From NCBI GenBank assembly GCA_015486075.1, contig WFSG01000032.1:114449-178448 (forward strand): DNA of 64,000 nt, written 5' to 3'. The position numbers and the translations under genes are program-made. Under the pieces are notes generated by a model. That model was not told where the DNA came from and did not search any database. It worked only from the letters and a program-made list of their open reading frames with translations. The number at the start of each line of letters is the position of its first letter. Within the stretch, counting starts at the first letter, position 1. Origin of the DNA: Deltaproteobacteria bacterium (lineage in GTDB: Bacteria; Desulfobacterota; Desulfomonilia; UBA1062). Below are positions 43,856 through 51,667 of this stretch, piece after piece.

Positions 43856-44262
43856 ATCTCTGCCCTTGTCCCGAGCGGGTTTTCAGTTATGAGTATGGTG
43901 CATATGCCGCCTGGCTTAGAGAAAAATAGCTTTATAGAGTCTCCGTAGCTGTATTTGTTGAGAAGGCGCCACCCATCCGAGGGCATAGAGGCAATGAAAA
44001 ATTTCTTTAGAGACTGGCTACTGACACGGCCGGTTATTACCAACCTGCCATACCTGTCCATGATGAACGTCTCACCATTGTCCTTGTTCATCTCTCCAGG
44101 TATTAGTATATCCGGGAAATCCAGATACTTTGGTTTTGGTGCTGTACGCTGGGATGACTTTATATTCTTGCTGGCTATCTCCTGCATCTTGGCGCATCCA
44201 GCCAGTATGGATCCTATGGCAAGGGTTATGATGGCAAAATAAACAGCAGTACTCTTTTTCAT
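43828..44262 (-). CDS. Lipoprotein of unknown function
   Basis: 144 residues from the ATG at 44262, which has AAGGAGG 5 nt upstream; a longer frame to 44352 is rejected. The signal peptide MKKSTAVYFAIITLAIGS ends in the lipobox ILAGC, so lipid attachment at Cys22 is likely. The mature part has a proline-rich start and a small mixed domain (DYGR-like MDRYGRLVITGRVSSQSL, SMPSDGWRLLNKYSYGDS, CTILITENPLG) that resembles the DUF4810/DUF5666-sized beta-rich periplasmic folds only loosely; no family is claimed. It lies between an MBL hydrolase and coaBC in one transcript. Confidence 0.8.
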   Translation of the reverse strand: MKKSTAVYFAIITLAIGSILAGCAKMQEIASKNIKSSQRTAPKPKYLDFPDILIPGEMNKDNGETFIMDRYGRLVITGRVSSQSLKKFFIASMPSDGWRLLNKYSYGDSIKLFFSKPGGICTILITENPLGTRAEIWRTLQKTE

Positions 44263-44272
44263 AATTTCCTCC

Positions 44273-44896
44273 TTATAAAAATGGATTAAACCTCCTTTCG
44301 GTTCCAATGGTTGTCGCGGGCCCATGTCCAGGATACACCGTAACATCGTCACCGAGTGGAAGCAACTTGCTCTTTATGGAATTTATCAAGGTGTCGTAAT
44401 CGCCACCTGGGAGATCTGTTCTTCCTATAGATCCTGCAAAGAGAGTATCCCCTGCAAAGCAGGATTTGTTGCTGCGGGAGACAAGTGATATACCACCAGG
44501 TGAATGGCCTGGCGTGTGCAGCACCTCAAGGTAGGTGTTCCCGAAAACAACCTTGTCTCCCTCCTCCAGAAATCTGCTGGGGTTTGGAGGCTGGTCAATA
44601 TTGACCCCGAAAAGTCTCGCCATCTTTGAAGCGACCTTTAGTACAGGTAGTTCTGCCTGGTGCATCATTATATCTACATTGAAGTAATCCTTTAGATCCC
44701 TGTTGGCACCTATGTGGTCGACATGTGCATGAGTGTTCACGATCCCAACCAAACTAAAAGCCTGCGCCTCGATCTCTGCTATAATCCTTTGCCCCTCGCC
44801 ACCTGGGTCTATTACTATGGCCCTTTTGGTTGCCTCGTCTCCTAGTATAAAACAATTCGTCATGAACTCGGTGACAACTAGGGTCGTGATTAGCAT
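44273..44896 (-). CDS. MBL-fold metallo-hydrolase (glyoxalase II-like)
   Basis: 207 residues from the ATG at 44896 (AGGAG 5 nt upstream). Metal motif THAHVDHIG, HTPGHSPGGISL, the bridging Asp in FAGDTLF, and YPGHGPATTIGTE. These fit the small glyoxalase II-like hydrolases; possible substrates are hydroxyacyl-thioesters, and related clades act on persulfides or unknown compounds. No signal peptide. The stop lies in the ribosome-binding site region of the lipoprotein gene that follows. Confidence 0.92.
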   Translation of the reverse strand: MLITTLVVTEFMTNCFILGDEATKRAIVIDPGGEGQRIIAEIEAQAFSLVGIVNTHAHVDHIGANRDLKDYFNVDIMMHQAELPVLKVASKMARLFGVNIDQPPNPSRFLEEGDKVVFGNTYLEVLHTPGHSPGGISLVSRSNKSCFAGDTLFAGSIGRTDLPGGDYDTLINSIKSKLLPLGDDVTVYPGHGPATTIGTERRFNPFL

Positions 44897-45124
44897 AATT
44901 GCTCCTGTATTCCAAAGACATACTTGCATAACCAGCATGCATTAAAAATCCTTAATTTAAGTAAAGCAAAGCCCATGGTTCTCAAGTGATCCTGTAATCT
45001 GCTAGATAACAATAATATACAAGTGATTCAAGGTCAACTCTTATCTTTTGAGTAGTTATTAGCATGCTATTATACTTTTTAGATACAAAAAAATGTATTT
45101 TTTTATATTTAAAGTAAATTTATG

Positions 45125-45153
45125 TTGATTTTATTTATTCAATAGCATATTAT
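45125..45153 (+). promoter_or_regulatory. Sigma-70 type promoter for ald
   Basis: TTGATT (45125-45130), 17 nt, TATTAT (45148-45153). Start near 45160, about 28 bases before the ald ATG, which has AGGAGG close by. The rest of the 291-base gap (44897-45187) is AT-rich and holds nothing recognisable. Confidence 0.55.
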
Positions 45154-45187
45154 ATTGCATATAAAGAAGCCATGATAGGAGGAACAC

Positions 45188-46306
45188 ATGAAGATAGGCA
45201 TCCCGAAGGAAACAAAAAGGCTGGAGAATAGGGTAGCCCTGATACCTGATGGGGCTAGGCTCTTAAGGGATGCTGGGCACGAGGTTTATGTGGAAAAGGA
45301 CGCTGGACTTGGTGCCGGGTTTCAGGACGATGATTATACCAAGGCAGGTGCAGTCATTGTTAACTCCCATGAAGAGCTGTTTAAGGTCTCTGAGATGCTA
45401 TACAAGGTTAAGGAGCCTTTGCCAGAGGAGTATAATCTATTGAGGGAGGGCCAGATCCTATACGCTTTTCTTCATCTTGCTGCGGCAGGTAAACTTGCAA
45501 AGGTACTTCTGGAGAAGGGTATTACATCAGTCGCTTTTGAGACTGTTCAGTTTAACAATGGTCATCTGCCCTTGCTGGAACCCATGAGCGAGGTGGCAGG
45601 TAGGCTAGCGGTTCAGGAAGGTGCAAAGTATCTGGAGAGCACCTATGGGGGTAGAGGCATATTACTTGGAGGCGTACCAGGTGTACCAAGGGCGGAAGTA
45701 ATGATAATGGGCGCCGGGACAGTGGGGCTCAATGCTGCAAAGATAGCCCATGGTATGGGTGCCCATGTTAGCATATTGGATATAGACAAGGAGAGGTTGA
45801 AGTTCATTGATAATATCTTCGATTCGGGGGTTGAGACAATTTATTCCGCTGCTTACAACATAGAGAGGTGTCTTAAAAAGGCCGATCTCCTTATAGCAGC
45901 GGTCCTTATTCCAGGTTGGTCCGCTCCGAAGTTAATAAAGAAGGAGCATATCTCTCTCATGAAAAAGGGATCTGTTATTGTTGATGTAGCAATAGACCAG
46001 GGAGGATGTTGCGAGACCTCCAGACCCACTTATCATGATAGCCCTATCTTTGTGGATAACGGGGTTGTACATTACTGTGTAACCAACATGCCTGGCGCTG
46101 TACCGCTTACATCTACCGTTGCACTGGCAGAAGCAACCCTACCCTATGCATTAAATATTGCAAATAAAGGTCTTGGTAAAGCTGTTAAAGAAGATAGTGC
46201 ACTATTGAGGGGTATTAATACCTACATGGGAAAAGTCACGCACATGGGCGTTGCCCAGAGCCTTGGCCTTCCTTTCAGAAAATTGGGTCCTGATGACATA
46301 AGGTAA
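45188..46306 (+). CDS. ald: Alanine dehydrogenase
   Basis: 372 residues, the usual length. Interconverts L-alanine and pyruvate plus ammonia with NAD. Seen: MKIGIPKETKRLENRVALIP, the catalytic Lys in LYKVKEPLPEEY, the catalytic His in YAFLHLAA, the Rossmann motif IMGAGTVGLNAAKIA, and DQGGCCETSRPTYHD. It stands alone with its own promoter; the stop is 8 bases from the convergent rnr gene. May serve nitrogen assimilation or alanine use. Confidence 0.97.
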   Translation: MKIGIPKETKRLENRVALIPDGARLLRDAGHEVYVEKDAGLGAGFQDDDYTKAGAVIVNSHEELFKVSEMLYKVKEPLPEEYNLLREGQILYAFLHLAAAGKLAKVLLEKGITSVAFETVQFNNGHLPLLEPMSEVAGRLAVQEGAKYLESTYGGRGILLGGVPGVPRAEVMIMGAGTVGLNAAKIAHGMGAHVSILDIDKERLKFIDNIFDSGVETIYSAAYNIERCLKKADLLIAAVLIPGWSAPKLIKKEHISLMKKGSVIVDVAIDQGGCCETSRPTYHDSPIFVDNGVVHYCVTNMPGAVPLTSTVALAEATLPYALNIANKGLGKAVKEDSALLRGINTYMGKVTHMGVAQSLGLPFRKLGPDDIR

Positions 46307-46314
46307 ACTTTATC

Positions 46315-48249
46315 CTATTCTAGAGAAAGATCTATATAGCCCTGTCGACTATCCACACCAGCCACCAGGATATCTATGAGATCACCTATCTTGAGCGAAC
46401 GTTCTTTTAGTTTGACTGACCTGTCTACAGATATCCTAGCTCCAGCTATCTCAGCCTCAGGTATAAGACCTTCGACGGGTGGATCCAGGATGTCTACAAA
46501 TATGCCGTAAGGTTGTATGCCACTTATCACACCCTTGAACCTTTCGCCTAGGTGACCTTCCATATACCTAGTTTTCCTCAGCCTTATGATCTGCATAGTA
46601 GCATCCTGTATCAGTCTCTCTTTCTCCGAGATGGTGGGCGATATCTTCTTAAGATATGCCTGCCACCTGTTAAATTCTTTCTTTGCCATGCCTTGGCCTT
46701 TTATAACCTTTTTGAGTAAGCGGTGTATTATGATGTCAGGGTAACGTCTTATGGGAGATGTAAAGTGTAGATACTTGTCAAAGCCCAGGCCGAAGTGTCC
46801 CTTGTCAACGCTTGAATACTCTGCCTGTTTCAAAGAACGCAGTATCTGTCTGTTTATGAAGGTCTCGATCTCGCTATTGTAGACGCTATCAGTTATTTCC
46901 TGTAAAGCCTTGTTAAGGGTCTTTACCTCTTTCGTTGCCCTTTTGAGCTTATCTAGGTAATGATTGTCTATGCCAACGACCTCCAGTGTTTCTTTTAGTC
47001 TCGCTATATCACTCTCTGAAGGTGGTTCGTGCACGCGGTAGAGTACAGGCATCCTATGCTTTACTAAGATCTTGCACACGGCCCTGTTTGCAAGTATCAT
47101 GCACTCTTCAATGATCTTTTGTGATGGGTCCCTCTCCCTTTTAAATATGGACGTAACTGTCCCTTCGGTATTCATCTCTATGCCTATCTCGGGTAGGTCG
47201 AAGTCTAGGCTGCCCCTTGATTTTCTTTTCCTGTAAAGTATATTGGCCACCCTGTTTAATGTATGAAGCGCATCAATTATCAACGGGTCGTCAATAGGAG
47301 AAGGGGCCTTGCCCTCCATGTAAGGTCCTATATCTTCGTAGCACAGCCTTGCCCTGGAGCGTATAACTGCCTCGTAGCAAGTCTGTTCGATAACCTTGCC
47401 TAGTTTGCCCAGCCTTATTTCGACTACCACGGCCAACCTGTCTTCTCCGGGCTTGAGGCTTAGTTCTCCGTTTGAAAGCACCCCTGGCAGCATCGGTATG
47501 GCAATCTCTGGGAAATATACGCTGAATGATCTTTTAAAGGCCTCCTTGTCTAGCTCTTGTGATCCATCTATTACGGCTGTTACATCGGCTATGGCCACGG
47601 TTAGGAGATAGGTCCCGTCGGCTAGCTTTTCAATGCCGACTGCATCATCGAAATCCTTGGCATCTCTACCATCTATAGTAAAAAGAACCCTTCTCCTTAT
47701 ATCGCGCCTGCTTTGCACCTCTTTATCATAGTCTATATTCGATACCTCCCTTGCCGCTTTTTCAACCCCTTTTGAGAAAAGCCATGGGAGGGCGTAACTT
47801 GATACCACCTGTACCAGGTCGGAGCTTGCATTTTCAGGTACACGCAAGCGGTCTATTACCATTGCTGTTCGCGACTTTGATCTTGGTTTCGCCTTGACTG
47901 GATCTAGCTTTGCTATTACTGCCTCGCCATCTTTTGCTTTATTCTCTGAACCGAATGGTACTATTATATTATATGGAAGCGGCTTAAAGGGTAAGATCAT
48001 ACCCCATTTCTCTAACCTCCGATAGTTGCCCCCTATAGTCTGTTCACGAGGTCGTACGATGGATGTAACCTTTCCCCTGAGGCCCTTTTTGTCCCTTCGG
48101 GTCCTGACCTCCACTAGGTCTCCATCCACTGCCCCGGAGAGGTCACGTCTCGGTACAAATATGTCTGATTCAGAGTCCGAGTCCACTATGAAGGCGAAAC
48201 CCTTTGGATTCCAACTTACCCGGCCCCTGAACCTGAAACCCTTGCCCAT
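46315..48249 (-). CDS. rnr: Ribonuclease R (RNB family)
   Basis: 644 residues from the ATG at 48249, chosen because AGGA lies 5 nt upstream; an ATG at 48288 (MKHKKKSTRYRKN) is also possible. Cold-shock/OB domains at the N-terminus (FRFRGRVSWNPKGFAFIV), the RNB catalytic block TIDGRDAKDFDDAVGIE with its acidic metal ligands, FTSPIRRYPDIIIHR, and a C-terminal S1 domain (FKGVISGIQPYGIFVDIL). A 3'-5' exonuclease for structured RNA. It lacks the N-terminal helix-turn-helix of E. coli RNase R and is shorter. Frames extending to 48558 overlap the divergent gene and are rejected. Confidence 0.93.
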   Translation of the reverse strand: MGKGFRFRGRVSWNPKGFAFIVDSDSESDIFVPRRDLSGAVDGDLVEVRTRRDKKGLRGKVTSIVRPREQTIGGNYRRLEKWGMILPFKPLPYNIIVPFGSENKAKDGEAVIAKLDPVKAKPRSKSRTAMVIDRLRVPENASSDLVQVVSSYALPWLFSKGVEKAAREVSNIDYDKEVQSRRDIRRRVLFTIDGRDAKDFDDAVGIEKLADGTYLLTVAIADVTAVIDGSQELDKEAFKRSFSVYFPEIAIPMLPGVLSNGELSLKPGEDRLAVVVEIRLGKLGKVIEQTCYEAVIRSRARLCYEDIGPYMEGKAPSPIDDPLIIDALHTLNRVANILYRKRKSRGSLDFDLPEIGIEMNTEGTVTSIFKRERDPSQKIIEECMILANRAVCKILVKHRMPVLYRVHEPPSESDIARLKETLEVVGIDNHYLDKLKRATKEVKTLNKALQEITDSVYNSEIETFINRQILRSLKQAEYSSVDKGHFGLGFDKYLHFTSPIRRYPDIIIHRLLKKVIKGQGMAKKEFNRWQAYLKKISPTISEKERLIQDATMQIIRLRKTRYMEGHLGERFKGVISGIQPYGIFVDILDPPVEGLIPEAEIAGARISVDRSVKLKERSLKIGDLIDILVAGVDSRQGYIDLSLE

Positions 48250-48376
48250 GTTTTTCCTATATCTAGTGCTTTTCTTTTTGTGTTTCATTGTGTTGACTAA
48301 GCTAACAATAGATGTTGACTTGTTCAACGCTAAATAAGTAGACTTATCATGTTTTAATCTCGAGGGGAGAAAGTGG

Positions 48377-48847
48377 ATGCCAAAGAAGGTGCTAATTTTT
48401 CTGGTATTAGCTGTTCTTATAGTTGCCTTTATGTTTCTTGGTATGTCCAGGCATAAGATTTCTACAGGTCTTTTATTATCTAGGGCAAAGCCCAAGAAGG
48501 TAGTTATACAGGAACTTGAAACCTCCAGTGAACACAGGACATTTAAGACCTCTGACATGGAAGGTCACTGGGTATTCTTTATACACTTTCCTGATAGGAC
48601 TTTGGCGTTTGACATGTTCATGGACAGGAATGGTAAGATAATAAGGTCTAACAGATCGGGTATGGCAGGTGCCTTGTTCGTTGTGGACAGCAGAGGTAAA
48701 GTTCATGCCTCTGCGCCAGGGCTTGTTATAGACGGGGTCCTTGGCGCGAGCACTTCATACATGAGGGGTGTCATAAAGGAGAAGCGAAGAAGGGGGCCCT
48801 TGTGGTTTTCTGCATGCAAGGTCTCCGGTGAAAATGCATGTAGATAG
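48377..48847 (+). CDS. Membrane-anchored protein of unknown function
   Basis: 156 residues. GGGGAG lies about 8 nt before the ATG. An N-terminal membrane anchor (KKVLIFLVLAVLIVAFMFLG) is followed by a soluble part with beta-strand character (HWVFFIHFPDRTLAFDMFMD, GALFVVDSRGKVHASAPGL) and a basic patch (KEKRRRG) near the end. The two C-terminal cysteines (ACKVSGENACR) could form a disulfide in the periplasm. No family recognised. It is divergent from rnr and upstream of the kinase-fold gene. Confidence 0.7.
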   Translation: MPKKVLIFLVLAVLIVAFMFLGMSRHKISTGLLLSRAKPKKVVIQELETSSEHRTFKTSDMEGHWVFFIHFPDRTLAFDMFMDRNGKIIRSNRSGMAGALFVVDSRGKVHASAPGLVIDGVLGASTSYMRGVIKEKRRRGPLWFSACKVSGENACR

Positions 48848-48883
48848 TAAAGAAATCAATACAGCCGAGGATATTGATTAGAT

Positions 48884-49507
48884 GTGAAGGTATCAAAAGT
48901 ATATGGTCCTGAAGTCAGGCTAAAACAGATTGGTTCGGAATACGTCGTAGAAAAGACATACAGGGATAAAATCTTACCTGTACGTGTAGTGGGTGCATGC
49001 CTTGTCAGCTGGGAAGCGTTCATTTACTCTAAATTGGATGGGGTACGGGGTATACCCACCTTGCTAGGAAGGCCAGATCCATGCACACTTGTAACCAGGT
49101 ACATGGACGGTGATAACCTGAGAGAGACAGCTAGAAGACCAGGCAGGTCTTATTTTGACAAGCTCGCTGAGATTATCAGTAATATTCATGCAAGGGGTGT
49201 TGTACACCTGGATCTCAGGAACAGGAGGAATTATGGAATCGATACTGAGGGCATGCCCTATGTGATCGACTTTGGTTCAAGCCTTTATGTTCCATGGCCT
49301 AAATTCCTGAGGCAGGTGCTAGGGAAACTGGACTGGATGGGTTTCTTGAAGGTAAAGGCTAAGCTTGCGCCATGGTTGGTTAGTGCTGATGAAAGGGGAA
49401 GACTTGTTAGGGGTAGCTTATTGAGCTACTTATGGGTGGTAGATAGTATACCCAGGGCTATCCGGAGATTCATACGCTATCTTCGCCTGCGGTTTCTTCA
49501 CCAGTAG
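48884..49507 (+). CDS. Minimal protein-kinase-fold protein (RIO/KdkA-like)
   Basis: 207 residues from a GTG at 48884; CCGAGG lies 13 nt upstream, so the start is uncertain. Kinase hallmarks are complete: Lys in YVVEKTY, Glu in SWEAFIYSKL, catalytic loop HLDLRNRRN (HxDxxxxN) and the DFG in VIDFGSSLYV. The N-lobe is very short and the C-lobe is replaced by a basic amphipathic tail (about 145-207). It resembles RIO-like or lipopolysaccharide kinases (KdkA/WaaP group). The substrate, a protein or an LPS sugar, is unknown. Its end overlaps the convergent LapA-like gene by 38 bases. Confidence 0.8.
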   Translation: MKVSKVYGPEVRLKQIGSEYVVEKTYRDKILPVRVVGACLVSWEAFIYSKLDGVRGIPTLLGRPDPCTLVTRYMDGDNLRETARRPGRSYFDKLAEIISNIHARGVVHLDLRNRRNYGIDTEGMPYVIDFGSSLYVPWPKFLRQVLGKLDWMGFLKVKAKLAPWLVSADERGRLVRGSLLSYLWVVDSIPRAIRRFIRYLRLRFLHQ

Positions 49508-49760
49508 CACTCTTCTTTTTGCTAAGCTCTTCAATCCTACGATTCATTTCTCTCATTCGCTTGTTGTAAGCCACACGTTCTGATATTCCAGTTAAAAAGA
49601 GGGGAACCATCCCTGCAAAGAAGAAAACCATGATCAAGGCCCACAGTGGAAATGAGAACATGAGCTGATAATCTAGGAAAGACAGCACATAATGCTGTGT
49701 ATTATTTATACCGAATATGATTAGGAGAAACGTCAATAGAATTATGCTTAGTGATTTCAT
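49470..49760 (-). CDS. LapA-domain (DUF1049) small membrane protein
   Basis: 96 residues from the ATG at 49760. Two membrane spans (about 3-20 and 37-59) in the pattern of LapA/DUF1049 (IILLTFLLIIFGINNTQ, SFPLWALIMVFFFAGMVP), followed by a cytoplasmic coiled-coil tail (MREMNRRIEELSKKKS). In E. coli LapA helps LPS assembly and its regulation by LapB/FtsH. No strong ribosome-binding site is visible; a TTG at 49772 would add four residues. Confidence 0.85.
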   Translation of the reverse strand: MKSLSIILLTFLLIIFGINNTQHYVLSFLDYQLMFSFPLWALIMVFFFAGMVPLFLTGISERVAYNKRMREMNRRIEELSKKKSATGEETAGEDSV

Positions 49761-49975
49761 ATATTGCACCAAGTGGATAATAGAATATTTCTGATTTTAT
49801 ATCAATCATATTTAGCCGAGTTCTCTGGTACCTAGGTCGTAGGTTACCCGTTGACTTGGCACCTCGCTGCCTTGCCCTTTGTAGAATGTCTAATCATGCC
49901 AAGTTATTATTTATCTAAGGCTGCTGGAAGAATGATATTAGGCAGGGCGGTTCCGGGAGAGCCTGAGTTTCCATG

Positions 49976-50004
49976 TTGACATTGATTGGAAGAGACTTTA
50001 TATA
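49976..50004 (+). promoter_or_regulatory. Sigma-70 promoter of the hrcA-grpE-dnaK operon
   Basis: TTGACA (49976-49981), 17 nt, TATATA (49999-50004): close to consensus. The start site would be near 50011, at the beginning of the CIRCE element, so a bound HrcA would block initiation. Confidence 0.85.
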
Positions 50005-50009
50005 CAGTG

Positions 50010-50036
50010 TTAGCAATCTAGTTGGGTGAGTGCTAA
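50010..50036. promoter_or_regulatory. CIRCE operator (HrcA binding site)
   Basis: TTAGCAATC (50010-50018), nine bases, GAGTGCTAA (50028-50036), against the consensus TTAGCACTC-N9-GAGTGCTAA: one mismatch in the left arm. It ends three bases before the hrcA start codon. Predicts heat-inducible, HrcA-repressed expression of the operon. Confidence 0.93.
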
Positions 50037-50039
50037 TAT

Positions 50040-51080
50040 ATGGGGCATTTGTTGGATGAACGCGGTAAGAGTATTTTAGGCGCAATAGTTCAGGAATACA
50101 TCTCGACGGGCGAGCCTGTCGGATCCAGGGTTATTGCGAGGAAATACAATCTTAACCTGTCCCCTGCCACCATAAGGAATGTGATGGCGGATTTGGAGGA
50201 CATGGGTTATCTTTACCAGCCCCATGTGTCAGCAGGAAGGATACCTACCCCCGAAGGCCTACGTGTTTACTTGGATAGAATCCTCGAGTTGAAATCTATC
50301 CCCGTCGTGGATAAGACTTCTATTGACAGGCATATGTCAAGCAATGTTGCAGACTTTATGAACCTGCTCCATGAAGCATCCCATATGCTAACGGAGTTTT
50401 CACATCAGGCATCCATAGTTATACTTCCGAAACCAACAGCCTTTTCTCTCAGGAAGATAGAATTTGTAAGACTGGACAAGGCTAGGATACTGGTAATATT
50501 GGTAAGTAATACAGGCATGGTCTATAACCATATTGTCTATGGCGAAGACATACCCCAGTCGGAGCTGATCAAGTATAACAATTACCTTAATGAGACATAC
50601 ATGGGACTCACGGTGCAGCAGATGAGGGATCGCCTTGTAACAGAGATGTCCGGGGAGAAGGCTCGCTTTGACAGGATTATAAGTAAGGCCACTGATCTTG
50701 GCATGAAGGTGCTAGATGAGATGGAGAAGGAGGAGGCCCCTGATATACTAATTGAGGGCAAGGAAAGCCTGTTCGATCATCCCGAGATGGAAGATCTTGA
50801 GAAACTAAAGGTTATTGTAAAGACGTTTGAGGATAAGGGACGCATTGTACGTATCCTTAACAAGGTCATTGGTGGCAGAGGTGTGAAGGTATTCTTAGGC
50901 GACGATCTCTATAACATTGGCGTTAGGGACTTCAGCGTGGTGGCAACTAGCTATCACAAGGGGAATCTCCCTGCTGGTTCTCTTGGCGTAATAGGACCAA
51001 TGAGAATGGACTATTCCAGGGTGATACCCCTTGTTGACTACGTGGCAAAAGTCTTGAGTTTTTTACTGGAGGATTTCTGA
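50040..51080 (+). CDS. hrcA: Heat-inducible transcription repressor HrcA
   Basis: 346 residues. Winged-helix N-terminus (LDERGKSILGAIVQEYISTG, LSPATIRNVMADLEDMGYL, HVSAGRIPTPEG) and the HrcA GAF-like core and dimerisation domains (GLTVQQMRDRL, VVATSYHKGNLPAGSLGVIGPMR-type motif, shown here as SYHKGNLPAGSLGVIGP). Represses its own operon at the CIRCE site just upstream. The leader between the probable start site and the ATG is only about 30 bases, and the CIRCE element overlaps the usual place of the ribosome-binding site, which is weak. Confidence 0.97.
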   Translation: MGHLLDERGKSILGAIVQEYISTGEPVGSRVIARKYNLNLSPATIRNVMADLEDMGYLYQPHVSAGRIPTPEGLRVYLDRILELKSIPVVDKTSIDRHMSSNVADFMNLLHEASHMLTEFSHQASIVILPKPTAFSLRKIEFVRLDKARILVILVSNTGMVYNHIVYGEDIPQSELIKYNNYLNETYMGLTVQQMRDRLVTEMSGEKARFDRIISKATDLGMKVLDEMEKEEAPDILIEGKESLFDHPEMEDLEKLKVIVKTFEDKGRIVRILNKVIGGRGVKVFLGDDLYNIGVRDFSVVATSYHKGNLPAGSLGVIGPMRMDYSRVIPLVDYVAKVLSFLLEDF

Positions 51081-51081
51081 G

Positions 51082-51666
51082 ATGAGCGAAAAGAATAAAA
51101 AGGAAGAAATAGTTAAAAAGCAGGAAGAGCCAGAGGTCATGAAACAGGAAACTGAAGAAAAGATGCCAGAAGAAGAGGACTTAGAGGTAACCATAGGGAG
51201 GCTGAAAGATGAAGTTGCTTCTCTAAAGGATAGGTACTTGAGGGCCCATGCTGAAATGGACAACATGCGAAAAAGGCTGGAGCGCGAAAGGCGCGACATT
51301 GTGCGATTTGGGAACGAGTCTCTTCTAAGGGACATGTTAGTTGTTTACGATGCGATAGAGAAGGCGATTGCCACTGGGAGGGAGATGTACCCCGATGATA
51401 GTAACTTTATCGAGGGAATGGAGATGATAGAGAAATTGTTTCTGGAGACCTTGAAACAGCACGGGGTTGAACCTATAAAAGCAAAGGGAGAAGCGTTTGA
51501 CCCAAGATATCATGAGGCAATGATGCAGGTGGAAAGGGATGATCTCGAAGAGGGAATCGTAGTAGATGAGATCGTCAGGGGATTTATGCTTCATGATCGA
51601 GTACTGAGACCTGCCAGGGTTTCGGTCTCCAAGGGTATAGAAAAAACCAATAGGGAGGAAGCATAA
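51082..51666 (+). CDS. grpE: Nucleotide exchange factor GrpE
   Basis: 194 residues. An acidic, Lys/Glu-rich disordered N-terminus, a long coiled coil ([33 protein letters not shown]) and the C-terminal beta domain ending with [19 protein letters not shown], the GrpE signature. Releases ADP from DnaK and may act as a thermosensor. One base separates it from hrcA and one from dnaK, so the three genes are one transcript. Confidence 0.97.
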   Translation: MSEKNKKEEIVKKQEEPEVMKQETEEKMPEEEDLEVTIGRLKDEVASLKDRYLRAHAEMDNMRKRLERERRDIVRFGNESLLRDMLVVYDAIEKAIATGREMYPDDSNFIEGMEMIEKLFLETLKQHGVEPIKAKGEAFDPRYHEAMMQVERDDLEEGIVVDEIVRGFMLHDRVLRPARVSVSKGIEKTNREEA

Positions 51667-51667
51667 G

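Noticed and set aside
48250..48558. N-terminal extension of the rnr frame
   Set aside because: The extra residues overlap the divergent gene starting at 48377, which has its own ribosome-binding site, and do not resemble the RNase R helix-turn-helix; an internal ATG with AGGA upstream fits better.
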